NCBI GenBank assembly: GCA_028554755.1
Contig: JAPTOF010000015.1
Location: 12,535,501 to 12,599,500, forward strand
Origin: Cordia subcordata
Lineage: Eukaryota; Streptophyta; Magnoliopsida; Boraginales; Cordiaceae
Direction of reading: 5' to 3'
DNA: 64,000 nucleotides
A program made the position numbers and the translations under genes. The notes under the pieces were generated by a model. The model saw only the letters and a program-made list of their open reading frames with translations. It was not told the origin of the DNA and did no database searches. This document shows, piece after piece, positions 35,718 to 46,578 of this stretch; positions within the stretch are counted from its first letter, which is position 1; every line of letters begins with the position of its first letter.

Positions 35718-36187
35718 TCTCCGGTAGCTAATATGGCGCTAGCAGCGGCTCCCGTTAGTCCCAAATTTTTCGAAAATTATGTAAGAGTTTATGTCAATTT
35801 TTTTGTATTTTTTGTATGAAAGTCAAATTAGTTACGATTAGAAAAAATATTAATATCATAATTCGACTGAAATGACATTTTAGATCAATTCCTGATCAGA
35901 AGTAGCTTGAAAATTTACAGCAGGACGCGGCCAATATCTTCTTAAGCCTTTTCTCGTCGAGCGACAAGTAATTTATATTAGCCTTCCTGTGATTTTGCCA
36001 AACCATTTACCGATGCAACATATATTATGTTTGTTTGCTGGTCAAAAAATAAATTTAGTGAGGATCTTCTCTTATGGACTCACTAGAGGAAAGCTGAGCT
36101 TTTGTGGCGATTATTTGACCTTTTGTGGCGGTTACGGGCATCGCAAAAAGCCAATAACGGCGGTTGTTAAATCGCCACGAAACTGCA
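35718..36187. other. 3' region of ERF gene, then transposon-like sequence
   Basis: The first part is the likely 3' UTR. From about 36090 the sequence is full of TTTTGTGGCGATT / GGCGGTTRYGGG / ATCGCCACGAAAC motifs, like the subterminal repeats of CACTA-type elements, and it continues after the copia insertion at 41044-41277. Confidence 0.5.
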
Positions 36188-36192
36188 ACAAT

Positions 36193-36557
36193 GGTTGAGA
36201 AGTAGACAATATTGTGTGAGTTTTTAATGTAAGAAAATGAAAAGATAAGAGTTTGTGATGTGAGTAAATTGTGAGGAGTTGAAAGGTGAAAGGATAGGGA
36301 GTTGGTGAGGAAATGAAAGGTGAAAGGTTAGGAGTTATTGTTATTACATGAATGAGTCTTTAATCTAGTGTCTTTCATCTGTTAGTATAAATAGGAGCTA
36401 ATTCTAGTCATTTCCATCAAGCAAAAGCATGAAAACAAATATTGTAAGAGTGTGTAAGCAATAGAAGTGTTGATTGAGTTGAGAAAAGTTGAGTGTTCTC
36501 CTCTCCACTTCCTCCTCTTCTATATTAGTTTTTTATTTTATATTCCCCAACCACGCA
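36193..36557 (+). repeat. 5' LTR of second copia
   Basis: Begins GGTTGAGAAGTAG (the first T of TG appears mutated) and ends ACCACGCA. It has TATAAATAG near 36389 as a probable TATA box. Confidence 0.88.
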
Positions 36558-36563
36558 ACAACG

Positions 36564-36575
36564 TGGTATCAGAGC
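36564..36575 (+). promoter_or_regulatory. Primer binding site of second copia
   Basis: TGGTATCAGAGC, six bases after the LTR end, complementary to initiator tRNA-Met. Confidence 0.9.
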
Positions 36576-36583
36576 CACTTACA

Positions 36584-39500
36584 AATGGCGGCAATGAACA
36601 CAAGTGGAGCTTTTCCTATTCCAAAGCTCGTGAAGGACAACTATAACTGATGGAGCATCCTTATGAAAATATTTCTTGGTGGCCAAGATGTTTGGAATGG
36701 CGTAGAAGAAGAATATGTGAAACCGAAAATTTTGGCTGGTACTAGTTGAGTTATCAAGAAGGCTGTGAAAGATGCTAAGATGAAAGATCAAAAGGCTCTT
36801 GCACTTATTCAACTTGGTGTCGATGAGAGTATTTTCGGAAGCTAGCACAAGCCACCACCGCAAAGAAGGCATGGGATACTTTGGAGAATGCATTTAAAGA
36901 CATTGAAAAGGTGAAAAAGGCACGTGTTCAAAGTCTTCAAAGTGAGTTTGAGTTTTTACAAATAAAAGACTCTAAATTAGTCATTTACTATATTTCAAGA
37001 GTTCTCTCAGTTGTTAATCAACTTGAGAGGAATGGAGAAAAAATGGAAGAAAGTCATGTGGTCGAAAAAATTCTTCGATCTCTTGATTCAAAGTTTGACC
37101 ATGTTGTTGTTACAATTGAGGAGTCCAATGATATTGAAACAATGACCGTCGATAAGGTCTCGAGCAAATTGCAAGTCCATGAGGACAAGAACAAGAAGGG
37201 AAACAAAGAACTTATTGACCAAGCTCTCCAGGCGAAATTGAATATTGGCAACAAGAAAGATGACACCAACAAAAATCAAGGTGGCCATGGTAGAGGTTAG
37301 GGATGAGGTCACCGTCGAGGTCACGGTAAAGGCCAATGTAGACAAAATCAAAACAACAACAATGATTCAAGTGCAGAATTTCGACCATCAAGAGGACGAG
37401 GTCGAGGAAAAGGAGGTTATAAATGACAGAATAAGAGAGATGTCAAGTGCTATAATTGCCATCGATATGGGCACTACTCCTGTGAGTGTTGGGATGAACA
37501 CAATAAAGAAAATGTAAAGGTCCACTAAGTAGAAGAAAAGAAAGATGGCGATAGTACTATCTGTTTGGCACACGATGGAGAAAAAGACAAAAAGGAAGAG
37601 TTATGGTACCTCAACATAGGTGCCAGCAATCACATATGCAACCACAAGCATATGTTCGTCGAGATGGATGATTCAGTTATTGGAAATATTACTTTTGGAG
37701 TCATGTCAAAGATTCTAGTCAAAGGTAAAGGCAAAATTTTGATTCGATTAAAGAATGGAGGCCATCAGTTTATTTCTAATGTTTACTATGTTCCTGAAAT
37801 GAAAACTAATATTTTCAGTTTGGGTCAATTGTTAGATAAAGGCTCTGATATCCATACGAAAGACAAAAGCCTTTATTTGAGATATGACAAAGGAAGCTTG
37901 ATAACTCATGTCTCAATGACAAGTAACATGATGTTCTTGATGAATATCCATCATGATATGGCCAAGTGCTTAAAGGCACGTTATGAAAACCAATCTTGGT
38001 TATGGCATTTGAGTATTGGATGCCTTAATTTTGGAGGCTCGAAGTTGTTATCAACAAAGAACATTGTGAAGGGACTTCTATTGATAAGCCAACCTGACCA
38101 ACTATGTGAAGGTTGTCTTGTTGGAAAACAACATCAACATAGTTTCCTAAAGGAGTCAAAGTCAAGAGCAAAGGAGCCACTTGAATTGATCTATACAAAT
38201 GTATGTGGTCCTATCGAGCCATCATCCCTTGGGAAGAATAGGTATTTCTTGTTAGTCAATGATGATTATAGTTAGAAAACATGGGTGTATTTTCTTAAGA
38301 AGAAGTCAAAGATGTTCTCAACATTCAAAGCCCTCATCGAGAAGGACAGTGGCTATCAAATCAAGTCTATGAGATCTGATCGAGATGGAGAGTTTACATC
38401 AATGGAATTTAAGGCATTTTGTGATGAGAATGGTATTTGTCGACCTCTTACCATTCCATACTCACCTCAACAGAACGAGGTTGCAAAAAGAAAGAATCAA
38501 TCGACATTAAACATGGCTCGATGCATATTGAAGATTAAGAACTTACCCAAGGAGTTATGGGCTAAAGTTGTCTAATGTGCTATTTATTTGTCAAATAGAT
38601 GTCAAACAAGGAGTATTTGGAATCAAACACCACAAAAAGCTTGGAGTGGATATGAACCAAGTATATCACATTTGAAGGTGTTTGAAAGCATTACATACGC
38701 ACATGTCCCTAATCACAAGAGGAAAAAGCTTGATGATATGAGTGAAAAATATATCTTTATCGAGTATGATCAGTACTCAAAAGGATATAAGTTATATGAT
38801 CCCATCGAGAAGAAAGTTAGAAGCAATTGAGATGTGGTCTTTGATGAGAAGAGTTCTGGGACTGGAGTGCTCAAGAAAGAACAATTCACTTTCTATCCCA
38901 TCGAAATGACTAAAAAAGAAGTTAAAAAAGAGTCGATGGCACCAATGACTCCATATGTTCCATCAACATCACAATCTTCAATAACACCATCTCTATCGAG
39001 ATCGACATCAAGAGATGATCCAAATCAAACAGGGGTACGAGGAATGAGATCCTTGGAAGAAATCTATGCTGAACTGAACCAAAATGAATCCATGTTTTGT
39101 CTCTTTGCAAATACGGAGCCAATGAATTTTGAGGAGGCATCGAGAAGTAAAAGTGGATAAAATCCATGGATGAAGAGATCGACACCATAAAGAAGAATGA
39201 CACTTGGGAATTGGCTATTCTTCCACAAGAACAAAAACCCATAGGAGTGAAATGGGTCTATAAAATTAAAAGGAATACCAAAGGAGATGTGGAAAGATAC
39301 AAAGAAAGGCTTGTTGTCAAAGGTTACAAGCAAAGGGCTCGAATTGGCTATGATGAAGTCTTTGCCCTAGTTGCTCGTTTAGAGACTATACGTCTCTTGA
39401 TCTTAATAGCAACACAAAAGAAGTGGAAAATCCACCAAATGGACGTAAAGTCTGCATTCCTTAATGGATTTCTCAAAGAAGAAGTATATATTGAACAACC

Positions 39501-40640
39501 TGAAGGATACTTTATTCGAGGAAATGAAAACAAAGTTTTGCAATTAAATAAGGCCTTGTATAGATTGAAGCAAGTACCAAGGGCATAGAATAGTCGCATC
39601 GACAAATACTTTTAAGATAAAGGATTCAACAAGTATCCTCATGAGCATGCCTTATATGTCAAGAGGAATAAAGAAGGTGATATCTTCATTGTTTGCCTAT
39701 ATGTTGATGACTTAATCTTTATAGGAAACAACATAACGATGTTTGATGAGTTTAAGAAGACAATGGCTAAGGAGTTTGAAATGATTGACGTTGGACCAAT
39801 GTCATATTATCTTGGCATTGAGGCACAATAGAGAGATGATGGAATTTTCATCTCACAAGAAAGATATGCAAAAGAAGTTTAGAAGAAGTTCAAGATGGAG
39901 GGTTGCAAGCCAATCAGTACCCCTATTCAAGTTGGAGAGAAGTTGTCAATTCATGTTGATGGTGATCGAGTTGATCCCACAATGTTGAAGAGTCTGGTTG
40001 AAAGTTTGAGGCACTTGACATGCACAAGGTTATATATCCTTTATGCCATTGGTGTTGTCAATTGATATATGGTGACGACAACAACATATCACTGGAACAC
40101 AACAAAGAGGATACTTCGATATATTAAGGAGACAATCAATTTTGTCTTATTCTATCTTGCATCCTATGAGATGAATTTAGTAGGATACAATGATAGTGAT
40201 TGGGCAGTAGACGTTGATGATCATAAAAGTACAATTGGTTTTGTGTTTTTCTTTGGAAAAACATCTTTTACTTGGACTTCAAAGAAGCAGGCGATAGTAA
40301 CTCTATCAACATGTGAAGCTAAATATGTTGTTGTAGCATCAATCGTTTGCCATGCACTATGGTTAAGGAGTTTACTCCAAGAGCCGAATTTCAATAAAGA
40401 GGATCCAACAGAGGTTTATCTGGATAACAAGTTAGTAATAGCTGTAGCAAAGAATTTAGTCTTTCATGATTGAAGTAAACATATCAACACCCGTTATCAT
40501 TTCATCAGAGAAAGTATTGTCAAAAAAGAAGTCCAAGTTAACTTTGTGAAATCTGAAGATCAAGTTGCAGATATCTTCACAAAGCCCTTGAAGAAAGAAG
40601 TCTTTGAAAAGCCAAGAAGTTTACTTGGAATGCAAGAATC
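36584..40640 (+). pseudogene. Gag-pol polyprotein of second copia, broken
   Basis: Starts with ATG at 36584 (MAAMNTSGAFPIPKLVKDNY), with stops soon after. Gag/UBN2 spans 36881-37300 (RVQSLQSEFEFLQIKDSKLV). A CCHC knuckle region near 37440-37500 is frame-broken. The protease site reads WYLNIGASNHIC near 37604, with Asn for the catalytic Asp. Pre-integrase H-H-C-C and integrase run from 37950 to 38575 (LCEGCLVGKQHQHSF, IPYSPQQNEVAKRKNQSTLN), with a stop at 38275. RT starts near 39166 (DEEIDTIKKNDTWEL, YDEVFALVARLETIRLL, MDVKSAFLNGFLKEEVYIEQ) and keeps CLYVDDLIFIGNN near 39690. RNase H is at 40069-40473 with GYNDSDWAVDVDDHKSTIG. The end reads DQVADIFTKPLKKEVFE. At least nine stops are visible. 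Confidence 0.9.
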
Positions 40641-40642
40641 AA

Positions 40643-40655
40643 GCTTAGGGGGGTG
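40643..40655 (+). promoter_or_regulatory. Polypurine tract of second copia
   Basis: AGCTTAGGGGGGT directly before the 3' LTR; the site of plus-strand priming. Confidence 0.8.
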
Positions 40656-41038
40656 TGTTGAGAAGTAACCTTGATTCATTGAATCTAGACAATATTGTGG
40701 GAGTTTTTAATGTAAGAAAATGAAAAGATAAGACTTTACGATGTGAGTAATGTGAGGAGTTAAAAGGTGAAAGGATAGGGAGTAAGTGAGGAGATGAAAG
40801 GTGAAAGGTTAGTAGTTATTGTTATTACATGAATGAGTCTTTAATCTAGTGTCTTCCATTTTTTAGTATAAATAGGAGCTACTTTTAATCATTTGCATCA
40901 AGCAAAAGCAAGCAAACAAATATTGTAAGAGTGTGTAAACAATACAAGTGTTGATTGAGTTGGGAAAAGTTAAGTGTTCTCCTCTCCACTTCCTCCTCTT
41001 CTATGTTAGTTTATCATTTGATATTCACCCACCATGCA
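40656..41038 (+). repeat. 3' LTR of second copia
   Basis: Begins TGTTGAGAAGTAACC and ends ACCATGCA. It is closely similar to the 5' LTR, with about one difference per 15-20 bases by eye plus a 19 bp gap. Confidence 0.9.
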
Positions 41039-41043
41039 ACAAT

Positions 41044-41277
41044 AATTGTCTCTATCACAAGAGGCGATTGCTGCGTTTTGTGAAGGCACAGTAGTAGATG
41101 GTTTTTAGCCATGATTCTAAAAACCGCTGCAAATGCTCCTTATTTGTGACTCTTTTAACCACTACCTATGCCCCGTGAAACATTGGAGATATTAACTGGC
41201 CGCTGCAAATACTCTTCTTTTGTGGCGTTTCCTAATCGCCACTAAAGCTCATAATTTTTACAAAGCTGCCACCATTG
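41044..41277. mobile_element. Right part of interrupted DNA-transposon-like sequence
   Basis: Carries CCGCTGCAAATG, TTTGTGGCGTTTCC, ATCGCCACTAAAGC and similar motifs in both orientations, matching 36090-36187. Two LTR elements have inserted into this older sequence. Terminal CACTA motifs were not found here, so the class is a guess. Confidence 0.4.
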
Positions 41278-41674
41278 CTCATTGATACCGCTATTTGAGC
41301 ACAAGCCTAAATAGCCCGCAAGTGCACGGGACGTGTGTAGTACAGTGTGTGCAAGTGCAGGGTCGAATCCACAAGGAGGCTACCTTAGTTTAGTCTTTAT
41401 ATGCTCGGGTGCCTTAAACTAGCTACGTGCATGTGTGTACTTACTTTAGGATGGAAGGGAGCTCGAAAAAAAGAAAATAAAAACTAATCTATGGAGGAAC
41501 TTAAGGGAACCAAACTAAGGAAGGAAACACTAATAAAGAAGAAGGGGACCTAGGGCGTTGCATTGCAACAAGACTTGGGCTATGATAACAGATGAGGTCT
41601 ATCTAAGGCTGGGGACTTCTATTGCCGTTGTGTTGATCGGGGGCTCTCTTAACCAATACTAGTGGTTCAACCCG

Positions 41675-41935
41675 TTAGCTGGATTTAAAGCTAAGGGCTA
41701 ATCCCTCCTAGCCTACGCAATCCGTGCTTAGAACTTATCCTCTTGGCTGGATTTAAAGCCAAGGACTAGCACCTAAACACTACGTGACATTAAGGCTCAA
41801 TTAACCAACACTAACGTAGGTGAGGGATACTCTAGTCTAGGTTAACTTATCCGCTTGGCTGGATTTAAAGCCAAGGACTAGCACCTAAACTCGACTAAGC
41901 ATAGCATGTAACCTATTAGCTAGATTTAAAGCTAA
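41675..41935. repeat. Four spaced hairpins with covarying stems (left LTR)
   Basis: 20 bp hairpins at 41675-41694, 41743-41762, 41855-41874 and 41916-41935. The two outer ones have TTAGCT/AGCTAA stems and the two inner ones TTGGCT/AGCCAA, around a shared loop of GATTTA type. Both sides of the stem change together. Repeated in the right LTR at 46972-46991, 47040-47059, 47152-47171 and 47213-47232. Confidence 0.85.
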
Positions 41936-42471
41936 AGCCTACTCTACTAAGCAAAGCCACGAGATTAAGCACAATCACATCACCCATATAAGTAGATAAG
42001 AGCATTTGAAGCATAAATAACACATGCATATTCACTTAGACATTTTAACAAACACATAGACATGTTTGATTTCCAATACATAGACATATTGAATCATGCC
42101 ATAAATTTATGTAAATAAACATGTATTAAGAGCCAAAGATCTACACAAATCCATTATTCAAAGCCCTAATCTAATATACAACAACAATCAACCCTAAATC
42201 TAGCCTAATCTAGCAACATATTTACAAGAAATAGAGAAAGAACAAGAAGAACTTCCCTAAATTCTTGCTTCCAAATTTGTACAAATCCTTCAAATCTTTG
42301 TTTAATGCTTCAATCCTAGCTTGGTGTGGGGTTTAGATGGTGGTTTAAGGTGTTTTGTGAAGTGGGCAAAGGGTTAGGGTTTATTCGGATTTAAGAAATA
42401 AAAGTTCCTCCCCTGAAAATGAGCTGAAACGAGCTTTTTATGGATTTCTTCAGCGCACAGCCGGTCGACCT

Positions 42472-42561
42472 AGCCGGTCGACCGGCTCCTCTTTCTTGCT
42501 CGACCGGCATCAATCATGATGCTCTCTGGACTGGTCGGTCGACCTAGCCGGTCGACCGGCT
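42472..42561. repeat. AGCCGGTCGACCGGCT palindromes (left LTR)
   Basis: Two perfect 16 bp palindromes at 42472-42487 and 42546-42561, with half-sites around (CTCGACCGG near 42499 and 42572; a degenerate copy at 42604-42634). The same palindrome is in the right LTR and in the copia solo LTR at 17037 and 17108. Confidence 0.9.
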
Positions 42562-42922
42562 TCTTAAAGAACTCGACCGGATTCAAATCTTTTATTCTCT
42601 GGAGCGGCCGGTCGACCTAGATGGTTGACCGGCTCTTCTTTCTAAGTCGACCGGCTGGATCAAAATGATCTCTTCTTTATTTCTTTTCTTCCGGTCTTCA
42701 TCCGTTAGCTCATTTCTTCCTCGCATAAGCTTGAACCCTTCCAAAACACTCCTAAAACATGGAATATAACACTTAGTATAGTATTTATGCACCTAAATAC
42801 ATTATGTACAAATATTACCAAATATGCATAAACTTTATACTAAGCGCACTCAATTATACTCTAAATACCCTTAAATATGCATGCAAAAACTAGATGCAAA
42901 CATGCACAAATGACACACATCA

Positions 42923-42936
42923 ACACCCCCAAACCT
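42923..42936 (-). promoter_or_regulatory. Polypurine tract (minus strand)
   Basis: Read on the minus strand AGGTTTGGGGGTGT, directly before the 3' LTR. Confidence 0.75.
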
Positions 42937-44455
42937 TCCCCTTGCTTGTCCTCAAGCAAGCCTAAATGAAGTCTATCCTCATGCTTTTCAAAGAGTTGCC
43001 AATTGCATTGACTTGCTATCTTTTCGCATCCAAGGGGTACAAAGGGTCATTCTTTTCATGTAAGGGCTTCCCTAGTCTTTTTCGGATCCTCCCTTTGATC
43101 ACAAGGGTTCTCACACCTCTTGGAAATGTCACCAAGTAGCTAGACCCATCACAAATTTAGGATTCCAACTCACGCACTCGGGATGTTGATACTTCGTGCT
43201 ATATCAACTAACATGGCCTCCTAATATGCACTTAGCCCCAAAAATACAAGAAAGAGAAGATACATCACAATGGCTCACATTAACGTAAGAGCCTTATTCA
43301 TAACACATGAAAGAACAAAAGAGATACTTGTGTCAAATTGACATTATGTCACTTGACACTTATTCAACATACTTCACTTTTCAATCTTTTTGTTGCCTTT
43401 TGGCTTTTCTCTTTTTCTAATTTTTTTTTCGTTTTTGTTTGTTTTTTTTTTTTTCAAAATACATAAATAGAACAAAAAGAAAGGAAAAAGACGAGGCTAA
43501 GGCAAACTAAAAGAACCAATCAAGGAATGGGCACTCATATCAACAACCCTTTAAAAACACTTTTTCCAGCCAAGTTGTGGGGAAACTACAAGGTGCATTC
43601 TTAGAAATACTCACTCCCCACAGTTTTCAAAAGGATTCTCTTCAAAGTCTAGGTTATACCCTACACTCCATTTACTCCCCACAATACACCCTTATCTTCT
43701 CCAATCAAATAAGTCAATAACAAAAGCCAACTCTCCAACTAACGTGGAGATAAACTAACTCAAAATATGCAAAAAAAAAATGAAAAATTTGAGCACATTT
43801 TAAGCAAAAAAAATAAGATATGGCAAGCAAATCTATCCCAAATATAATATAAACAATAAATGAACAACCACACCCCTAAACCTAAACTTTGCTTGTCCTC
43901 AAGCAAAAATCACAAAGCCACACGATAAGCAATCAACATGAAACACATATGGGGAATGAGAAGTGGGATAAATAAGGACAAGTAAAAGATGGATAGATAC
44001 AACCTTGTTTCCATGTAGTCCGCAAATGCCAAAGACAATCCAATGATCTACTCGCCTCTATCTTTTGTGGAAAGCACTAATGCTCAAAAAACAAAGAAGA
44101 GATTAGAAGATATGCTATGCAAGCTCACATTGACATTTGAAATGATAAACAAGGATGTAAACACGGGGTAAGGGATTGATGCACAAATGAAGGAAAGGAG
44201 CAAGAACAAGTAAGGGAGTAAAAATCTAACCTACTAAGAATGAAAATAAACAAAAGAAATCCTAAAATATAAAAAGATAAGATAAACAAAAGCAATCTAA
44301 TCTATTATGTACAAAGCAAGAATTAGTACAAGAAAACTAATCTACTATATACAAAGGCAAAAGCAAATAAATACAAGAAAAACAAGAAAAATATGAACAA
44401 GCCTAGGGTGCCTCCTAGTAGCGCTGGATTTAACGCCTCCAACCGAGCGCCAATG
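42937..44455 (-). other. Non-coding interior of the TR-GAG element
   Basis: No coding signal. A second PPT-like block with the same following sequence (CTTGCTTGTCCTCAAGCAA / CTTTGCTTGTCCTCAAGCAA) lies at about 43867-43908. A T-rich tract is at 43410-43456. Just before 44455, the minus strand has a GGAGGCGTTAAATCCAGCG-type stretch after the ORF. Confidence 0.6.
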
Positions 44456-46370
44456 TTAGAGTAAAATATGTTTAAAGTTGCGTGGCACAAATTGCCGGAT
44501 AATCATCAAAGCACAGAATGTAGAGGGAAAAGGGTCATGCACTAAAGGTTGGGGTAACGAATGCATGATGCACCCCTTTTCAAGATCCCACCCTAAAATA
44601 TCAAATGAATGCGTAAGTGTGGAATGAAGCATGCTCAAACGTGAAGAATCATGTCCCGCTTGCTCTTTAATTAGCCACCCCAATGCCTTCTTCTCATAAT
44701 CAAGGGCTAGGAACACACTTTCCTCATAGGTCAAAGATAAGTCTAATGCATGCAACATAGGAAACGTGTTTTCTAACCCTAGATGAAAATTTTCTATGCA
44801 TAAAGGCACAAACGTGAGCTCCAAAAAGGAAGACTCAATGGAATGGGAAATGGGCGTTGGAACGACATTTGGAGAAGAAGGAGCAACGATATAGGAGGTG
44901 GATGTACTACACTCTTCTTCTCCACAAGATATAACATGATCAAGCCTAGGTCGTTCTAACTTCTCACGAAGGGTGGATTCGATCTTAATGGGCTCTATTT
45001 CCATTAATGAATCATCAAACATCCAAAGAGACCCATAGATCATTCTTCCAAGCACATCAATTCCTTTCTTATATGTCTTCTTAGAGTTGCTATTCTCTTC
45101 AACATCATGATTCTTAACTCCAAAAGACTTATCATTTAAAATCTCCGAAATTGATGTCTTGTTTTCCCCAGTGGATGACTTTAAACCTTCACTAGCTACA
45201 GTCTCTTTAAATTCATCAATACATTCATCACTAGTGGGTGTCATCTCGCCATCATGCTCTTCACCAGGGATAGGCACAAATGGAGGGGGCAATGGTGACT
45301 CAACAGATTCCTCATCATGTATGCATGAATGCTCAAGGGGAGACTGCGCGCTAAACTCCCTAAATGCCGACTCGGAATGCAATTGAGTACTATCGACATA
45401 AGACTCAATCTCCATGTGTACGGAGTGTGTGGGATGAGGAGAAAGAAAAAGCTCAAGAGACTCAATGGGAGACATTGAAAGCTTAAGAGGATAGGGTACT
45501 ACTTCCGCTAAAACATAATCACAAGAGTCATCAAGAACCAAGTTATCATTAAGCTCATCTCATCCTCACTACAAGATGTTATCTCTCCATCAATCTCTCT
45601 TTCTAGTTGTCTCTCCCATACATCATCATTTCCACCCCGAGTCACCTCATCGTTAGGTCTCATCTCTATCCCTTCAACTCATTCTAAAGATATATCATCA
45701 TTCTCACTCATGAGTTGCATACTCTCAACCACTCTCTCCAAGAACACACCAAAAGATTTGGTGTCTCGCTTCAAACTCTCAAGTTGTTCTTGGTTAGATT
45801 GGATGAGAGATAAGAGATAGTCAAGTGTTTCCTCTTGAGAAGAAAACCCAAAAGAAGAGGGCTCAACCGAGTGAAAAAGGTAGTCATTTTGAAAATTATT
45901 TTGCACATAACCATCAAAAAACTCGGGAGAGGAATGGGTGGAAAAAAAAGTGTTGGAGGTGGACAATCGAAACTAGAAGGTGAATGGAATAAAGAGTCAT
46001 CTTGACCCCATTGTGAAAATGCATGATGTTGCTCCCTAGAATCATGATAGCTAGATGGAGATGCATGCAATCGGGAATGAGGGTGGAAGGTGGGACAAGC
46101 ACTAGGAAAATGAGCACGGCTTCCACAATGATTGCAATAACAAGAATATGCATCCCTATAGTCATGATTACTAAATGAAGATGCATGAGATGTTGCATGA
46201 CTATAGGGGTCATTAGTAGCACTAACCCTAGGTGGGGAATTCTCGTGAGGACAGAAAACTATAGGATGCATGAAACTTCCACACAAGCGAAATGTATAAG
46301 GGACATGTTCGGGTGGTGGGGAAGAGGATACAAGTGACCACCAAGAAGCATTAGGATCGGTCATATTCAA
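44456..46370 (-). pseudogene. Gag-like ORF of the TR-GAG element, broken
   Basis: Reads from ATG at 46370 leftwards. The N-terminal part is Ser/His/Pro-rich, with a knuckle CNHCGSRAHFPSAC (CX2CX4HX4C) near 46125. A frameshift at a run of eight T (about 45941-45948) is followed by 45966-45679 (DYLLSLIQSNQEQLESLKRD, coiled-coil-like). There is a TGA at about 45679, then a frameshift near 45545-45560, then 45541-44456, an acidic C-terminal region ending NFKHILL. Together this is a single protein of roughly 630 residues with three breaks. Product and exact family are not recognised beyond the knuckle. Confidence 0.7.
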
Positions 46371-46379
46371 TGAATCACA

Positions 46380-46480
46380 AGTAAAACCCCTTCACAGTCA
46401 ATTTTTTTTTTAATTTTTTTTAAATATTTTTTTTTTCGAGAAATTTTTTTTTTCTAATAATTTTTTTTTCAAAAAATGGA
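46380..46480. repeat. T-rich low-complexity tract
   Basis: Several runs of 8-12 T between the ORF start and the primer site; on the element's own strand this is an A-rich leader. Confidence 0.8.
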
Positions 46481-46554
46481 AAGCAAGTAAAGATAGTGCA
46501 CACGCAAGCAACCAATCGCAAACACAAAAGCACACAAAGAACCAATACCGTGCC

Positions 46555-46572
46555 TCCCCGGCAACGGCGCCA
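46555..46572 (-). promoter_or_regulatory. Primer binding site, TGGCGCCGTTGCCGGGGA type
   Basis: Read on the minus strand, six bases after the LTR end (TCA, AGTTTT, then TGGCGCC...). This form is common in plant Tat/Athila-type Ty3 elements. Confidence 0.88.
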
Positions 46573-46578
46573 AAAACT

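Larger units (their letters stand above)
36193..41038 (+). mobile_element. Second Ty1/copia element, structurally complete but mutated
   Basis: LTRs at 36193-36557 and 40656-41038; target duplication ACAAT at 36188-36192 and 41039-41043. Primer site, gag-pol, polypurine tract and both LTRs are present in the standard copia order (protease-integrase-RT-RNase H). Multiple stops make it inactive. The 5' LTR lacks 19 bp present near the start of the 3' LTR. It is not related in sequence to the copia at 9719 beyond family level. Confidence 0.92.
41283..42922 (-). repeat. LTR (3' on the minus strand)
   Basis: 1640 bp, nearly identical to 46579-48205. It contains four TTRGCT-AGCYAA hairpins (41675-41935) and GC-rich GTCGAC palindromes (42472-42487 and 42546-42561). 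Confidence 0.93.

Noticed and set aside
45159..45386. 75-codon plus-strand frame in the TR-GAG region
   Set aside because: It is the shadow of the minus-strand gag-like ORF, which explains the composition.
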